The translations under genes were made by a program, and so were the position numbers. A stretch of DNA of 64,000 nucleotides from JAGNZR01 sp051648365 (GTDB taxonomy: Bacteria > Fusobacteriota > Fusobacteriia > Fusobacteriales > Fusobacteriaceae), in NCBI GenBank assembly GCA_051648365.1, contig JBOFEZ010000135.1:1-64000 (forward strand), written 5' to 3'. Below are positions 61,090 through 64,000 of this stretch, in pieces. The notes beneath the pieces were generated by a model that saw only the letters and a program-made list of their open reading frames with translations, searched no databases and was not told the origin of the DNA. Position 1 is the stretch's first letter; each line of letters starts with the position of its first letter.

Positions 61090-61985
61090 TAATTATCCCC
61101 TCCTGAGAAAATCCCACTCTTCTTTACATATACTATTCCAAATATTAGTAGCAGTATAAATATAAGAACTGAGTACGCTGATGCATAACCATATCTGAAG
61201 AAACTAAAAGCCAGTCTATAAACATCAGTTACAAGAATCTGAGTTTGCTCATTTCCGTAACCACCAGCAATAATAAGTATTACATTCAGCATATTGAAAG
61301 TCCATACTGAACCTAAAATTATTGCCGGAGTCAAAGTCGGTTTCAGTAGTGGTAGTGTCACATTCTTAAATTTGTCCCATGTTCCTGCTCCATCTATATC
61401 TGCCGCTTCATAAAGTTCGGAAGGAATAGATTGAAGTCCTCCTAGACTTATCATCATCATAAAAGGGAATCCCAACCAGATATTAGTTATTATAGCAGCA
61501 ATAAAAGTTAATGTCGGGTCACTTAACCATGCCATAGCGTCTATTCCTAATTTCCCAAGAATTATATTTACAGATCCAAAGTTTTGGTTAAACATTCCTT
61601 TCCAAGTAAGAGCCGCAATATATTGTGGCATTGCCCAAGGAATGATAAGAAATATTCTTAAAATAGATTTTCCAGGAAGCTTTCTATTTAACAGTAGAGC
61701 TAGATAGAGCCCTATACTCACATGAAAAAAAACATTTATAAACGTCCAAAAAATAGTTCTTCCAAAAGTTGTAAGTAACCTTGGGTCTTTAAACACAGCA
61801 CCATAGTTTGCTAATCCGATAAAAGATGGATTTTTAAAAGTCGTAAGACTCATGTTGGTCATTGACAGCCAAATTCCATATCCAAGAGGATAAAACACCA
61901 TAGCAACCATTACTAACATGGCCGGCAGTATAAAATAGTAAGGAGTGTTTTTACCCATGAGCAGAGTATTGGTTTTTTCTTTCAT
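61089..61985 (-). CDS. malF: Maltose/maltodextrin ABC importer permease, MalF type
   Basis: 298 residues, six hydrophobic segments, shorter than E. coli MalF because it lacks the large periplasmic P2 loop. The EAA loop is ELYEAADIDGAGTWDKFKNVTLPLL near residue 190. TGGAGGAATTTT precedes the ATG. First gene of malF-malG-malQ-trmB-glgP. Upstream there are two palindromes and a TATAAT close to the start, consistent with a controlled promoter. Confidence 0.88.
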   Translation of the reverse strand: MKEKTNTLLMGKNTPYYFILPAMLVMVAMVFYPLGYGIWLSMTNMSLTTFKNPSFIGLANYGAVFKDPRLLTTFGRTIFWTFINVFFHVSIGLYLALLLNRKLPGKSILRIFLIIPWAMPQYIAALTWKGMFNQNFGSVNIILGKLGIDAMAWLSDPTLTFIAAIITNIWLGFPFMMMISLGGLQSIPSELYEAADIDGAGTWDKFKNVTLPLLKPTLTPAIILGSVWTFNMLNVILIIAGGYGNEQTQILVTDVYRLAFSFFRYGYASAYSVLIFILLLIFGIVYVKKSGIFSGGDN

Positions 61986-62024
61986 AAAATTCCTCCAAAA
62001 TTATATTTTGTTTTATAAAAATAT

Positions 62025-62066
62025 AACAAGTCTATTTTCTGAACTTGTTGTATTTAATTTACAACA
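62025..62066 (-). promoter_or_regulatory. Two overlapping palindromes upstream of malF: candidate sugar-regulator operators
   Basis: AACAAGT...ACTTGTT (62025-62031 with 62043-62049) and TGTTGTA-TTTAATT-TACAACA (62046-62066) share bases. They lie 40-80 bases before the malF start codon. The TrmB-type regulator in this operon is the natural candidate to bind, but that is inference. Confidence 0.5.
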
Positions 62067-62126
62067 CATTATAATCTTATTTTATTTATTTTTCAAGTGT
62101 TTATTTTAATGATTTTTTATTATTAT

Positions 62127-62156
62127 TTGACTTCTTCTATCTATTTCAGTTAAAAT
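62127..62156 (+). promoter_or_regulatory. Promoter of the FtsX-type permease gene
   Basis: TTGACT, 18 bases, TAAAAT, about 50 bases before the ATG at 62206. Confidence 0.7.
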
Positions 62157-62205
62157 CAAGTTAAAATATTTAACAAATATCAAAAAATATGGAGTTGAAG
62201 ATAGG

Positions 62206-63411
62206 ATGAATACTAACATAAGAATAGCATTTAACTTTATAAGGGATAACAAAAAACAAACCTTTTCCATAATCATGGGAATCTCTCTTGGAATAGCTAT
62301 ACAATTTTTTATGATAAATCTCCTCCCTTCTCTTCAAAGCTATATGATAAATAAGATACTCGGAAGCAGTTATCATATAAAAATAGAACAGGGAGAAACT
62401 AAATCTTTTCTAGCAAAAAAAATCACTGATAAAAATTCGATAATAATCGAGGGAAATTCCCAGTTAAATAGAAATAGGATTACAGACTACCCCTCTACTA
62501 TCAATTCTATCTCTAAACTCAATGGGGTCAAAAATGTGGCCGGTTACCTGGGAGAAAATGCCTTTTATTCTAAAAATGGAAAATCTCGTTCTATGATTAT
62601 TCTAGGTTCTGATTTTTCGTCCATAGATAAAATCTACCACCTCTCCAATAAAATTATAGCTGGATCTAACAATATGGACTCTAATAATATCCTTGTCGGA
62701 ATAGACTTTTTAAGAGATTATAACCTAAAAATAAATGATATTATACCTCTTCAACTGAGTAACGGAAAAGTTGAAACTTTCAGAATCAGTGGAGCTCTTG
62801 ATTTAGGCAATGCTATAAATAACAGAAACTGGATTTTCATGAATCTTGCTAGAACCCAGTATATTTTTGATAAAAAAGGTTTTATCTCTACGATTGATAT
62901 TCAGTTAGAAGATCCCTTTATAGCAGATAATATAGCCAGCTATTTGCGAGAGCGTTTTTTTGATATGGAGGTAAATAGCTGGACAAAAGACATGGCAGAT
63001 CTTCTTATAGCTCTCAAAAGTCAGTCTATAACAACTATTATAATTCAAATTTTTATAACCTTAGCTACATCTATGAGCATTTCTAGTATTTTAGGAATTA
63101 CAGTTCTCCAAAAATCTAAACAATTGGGAATACTGAAAACTATGGGTCTTTCTGACCGGAGTTCTATGAAAATATTTATATACGAAGGGGCTATTTTTGG
63201 ATTGGTAGCCACTACTGTCGGCATCGTTATTGGACTTATTATCGTATGGATTCTTAACGCATCCGGCTCTATTGGCTTCTTTATCCATGTGAGATTGAAA
63301 TATTCCCTGATTATCTCCTTTGTTTCTATTACTTCTGCTGTAGTAGCTTCCCTCCTACCAGCACTGAAATCTAAAAATCTCAATCCGATAGACATTATTA
63401 GGGGAAATTAA
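62206..63411 (+). CDS. FtsX/MacB-type ABC transporter permease (orphan)
   Basis: 401 residues. One hydrophobic helix near the N-terminus (about 20-45), a large extracytoplasmic domain (about 50-270), and three C-terminal helices with the FtsX pattern: ILGITVLQKSKQLGILKTMGLSDRSSM (coupling segment), and the end LPALKSKNLNPIDIIRGN. This is the LolC/E-MacB layout of lipoprotein, peptide or antibiotic export systems. No ATPase gene follows; the next feature is a TPP riboswitch. The partner must be elsewhere. Confidence 0.85.
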   Translation: MNTNIRIAFNFIRDNKKQTFSIIMGISLGIAIQFFMINLLPSLQSYMINKILGSSYHIKIEQGETKSFLAKKITDKNSIIIEGNSQLNRNRITDYPSTINSISKLNGVKNVAGYLGENAFYSKNGKSRSMIILGSDFSSIDKIYHLSNKIIAGSNNMDSNNILVGIDFLRDYNLKINDIIPLQLSNGKVETFRISGALDLGNAINNRNWIFMNLARTQYIFDKKGFISTIDIQLEDPFIADNIASYLRERFFDMEVNSWTKDMADLLIALKSQSITTIIIQIFITLATSMSISSILGITVLQKSKQLGILKTMGLSDRSSMKIFIYEGAIFGLVATTVGIVIGLIIVWILNASGSIGFFIHVRLKYSLIISFVSITSAVVASLLPALKSKNLNPIDIIRGN

Positions 63412-63444
63412 AAAAATATTGATTTTTTTCTAAAAGAGTTGTAT

Positions 63445-63450
63445 TATAAT
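63445..63450 (+). promoter_or_regulatory. -10 element of the riboswitch-thiB transcript
   Basis: TATAAT at 63445-63450. TTGATT lies 20 bases upstream, longer than ideal. Transcription would begin near 63457, just before the aptamer. Confidence 0.55.
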
Positions 63451-63459
63451 CATATAGTT

Positions 63460-63532
63460 TTACACGGGTGCCTTGGCTGAGATTATACCGTTTAACCTGC
63501 TAGATAATGCTAGAAAGGAAGAAGAAACGTTG
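63460..63532 (+). promoter_or_regulatory. TPP (thi-box) riboswitch aptamer
   Basis: The conserved TPP aptamer blocks are in order: ACGGGTGCC, TTGGCTGAGA, ATACC, AACCTG, then the hairpin CTAG-ATAATG-CTAG with the TAATG core, and AAAGGAAG at the 3' end. Binding of thiamine pyrophosphate should favour the downstream terminator and switch off thiB. Confidence 0.92.
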
Positions 63533-63548
63533 TATTTTTTTGTTTATC

Positions 63549-63580
63549 CAGCTGCAGTCTTAATAACTGCGGCTTTTTTT
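63549..63580 (+). terminator. Riboswitch-controlled terminator
   Basis: AGCTGCAGT (63550-63558) pairs with ACTGCGGCT (63566-63574), with one G-T pair, followed by TTTTTTT. It lies between the TPP aptamer and the thiB start, as an expression platform should. Confidence 0.85.
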
Positions 63581-63611
63581 ATTATTTTATTTGTTTAAAG
63601 GGGGATTTATT

Positions 63612-64000
63612 TTGAGAAAAACACTACTTTTTACAGCTATGATATTGGGAAGTGCTTTATCCCTGGGAGAAATTATAACTATATACGCTCCTGAATCTAT
63701 GAAATGGTTAGAAAAAGAATTTAAAGAGGATTTTTTTAATAAAACAGGGGACGAAATTAAATTTGTAGGGATTAAAGGTCTAGTTCCAAGACTCCTCCTA
63801 GAAAAAAGGAATCCAAAATCTGATCTGGTTTTAGGGCTTACTCAGATGAGTGGAGAACAGGCAAAAATCGAAGGACTTCTTCTTCCTTATAAACCTAAAA
63901 ATAGTATCAATATATCCAAGCCTGAATTTATAATGGACAAAGATTGGTATCTTACACCCTTCGATTACGGAGCAATGGCCATCAATTTTAACAAAAAAAA
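63612..64000 (+). CDS. thiB: Thiamine-binding periplasmic protein ThiB (partial at right edge)
   Basis: An open frame begins with TTG at 63612-63614, with AAAGGGGG 7 bases ahead, and runs 129 codons to the window end without a stop. The start MRKTLLFTAMILGSALSLG is a Sec signal peptide. The mature part (EIITIYAPESMKWLEKEF, then GLVPRLLLEKRNPKSDLVLGL and PFDYGAMAINFN) has the class of extracellular solute-binding proteins that includes ThiB/TbpA. The TPP riboswitch just upstream makes thiamine or a precursor the likely ligand. It would deliver it to ThiP/ThiQ, probably encoded beyond the edge. Confidence 0.88.
   Translation, partial: MRKTLLFTAMILGSALSLGEIITIYAPESMKWLEKEFKEDFFNKTGDEIKFVGIKGLVPRLLLEKRNPKSDLVLGLTQMSGEQAKIEGLLLPYKPKNSINISKPEFIMDKDWYLTPFDYGAMAINFNKK

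Noticed and set aside
62170..62376. Minus-strand 68-codon frame opposite the FtsX-type gene start
   Set aside because: Overlaps a real gene and its promoter on the other strand, with no ribosome binding site or family match.
1..64000. tRNA genes, rRNA genes, CRISPR arrays, attachment sites or a replication origin
   Set aside because: Read for tRNA T-loop patterns, regularly spaced repeats and DnaA-box clusters by eye; none found.

Overview
The window is AT-rich chromosomal DNA from a diderm (outer-membrane) bacterium. Gene content fits the Fusobacteriota best, a Fusobacterium/Cetobacterium/Ilyobacter-like organism; the genus cannot be fixed from the sequence alone. Supporting signs are a Gram-positive-type replicase PolC together with KdsC (LPS Kdo synthesis), an autotransporter-type beta-barrel protein, lipoproteins, tyrosine phenol-lyase, heavy AGA/ATA codon use, GGAGG-type ribosome binding sites and TTGACA/TATAAT promoters, often with an extended TG-n -10. 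No tRNA, rRNA, CRISPR array, prophage or intact insertion sequence was seen. This is mostly core housekeeping DNA.

Layout. 1-5.8 kb: radical SAM/SPASM protein, cold-shock protein with a long leader, lepA-kdsC, threonine aldolase, META-domain lipoprotein. 5.8-10.8 kb: beta-barrel protein, two tandem family-5 peptide-binding lipoproteins, and an unknown 82-residue protein behind a palindromic promoter. 10.8-18 kb (minus strand): lrgAB, then the mutL-rlmH-acidic protein-DUF1934-TPR lipoprotein-lysS operon. 18-24.6 kb: a TPR protein with a degenerate lytic-transglycosylase domain, recJ, a candidate small RNA, tatD, a DEAD-box helicase. 24.6-30.3 kb: trmR-rsmB-AIR-synthase operon, monocistronic rpsP, a DUF1275 membrane protein, tyrosine phenol-lyase. 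30.4-39.1 kb: one long minus-strand operon hpt-rsmA-DUF4911-khpA-rimM-trmD-gammaCA-SPOUT-polC. 39.1-44.6 kb: PASTA-rsgA-rpe-marR/feoA-rqcH-galM operon. 44.7-51.2 kb: topB, an MFS transporter plus small protein, cvfB, and an HflX with a JAMM-like N-terminal domain. 51.2-55.4 kb: APC permease; hydrolase-C_GCAxxG-aminopeptidase operon. 55.4-62 kb: malF-malG-malQ-trmB-glgP. 62-64 kb: orphan FtsX-type permease, then a TPP riboswitch controlling thiB, which runs off the right edge.

How the genes work together. Three blocks serve ribosome and tRNA maturation or ribosome rescue (rlmH, rsmA, rsmB, rimM, trmD, trmR, khpA, rsgA, rqcH, hflX, lepA). Another set handles peptide and amino-acid use typical of fermentative amino-acid users (peptide-binding proteins, M29 aminopeptidase, APC permease, threonine aldolase, tyrosine phenol-lyase). 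The mal/glg block imports and degrades maltodextrin. Convergent gene pairs are almost always separated by one bidirectional hairpin terminator.

The points most worth a second look are the JAMM-like HflX, the transglycosylase-like protein lacking its catalytic Glu, the kinase-less PASTA protein in a prkC-rsgA-rpe-type locus, the candidate purine-rich small RNA, and the small ORF under a 27-bp palindrome. All calls come from reading the sequence and family knowledge; no database search was run.
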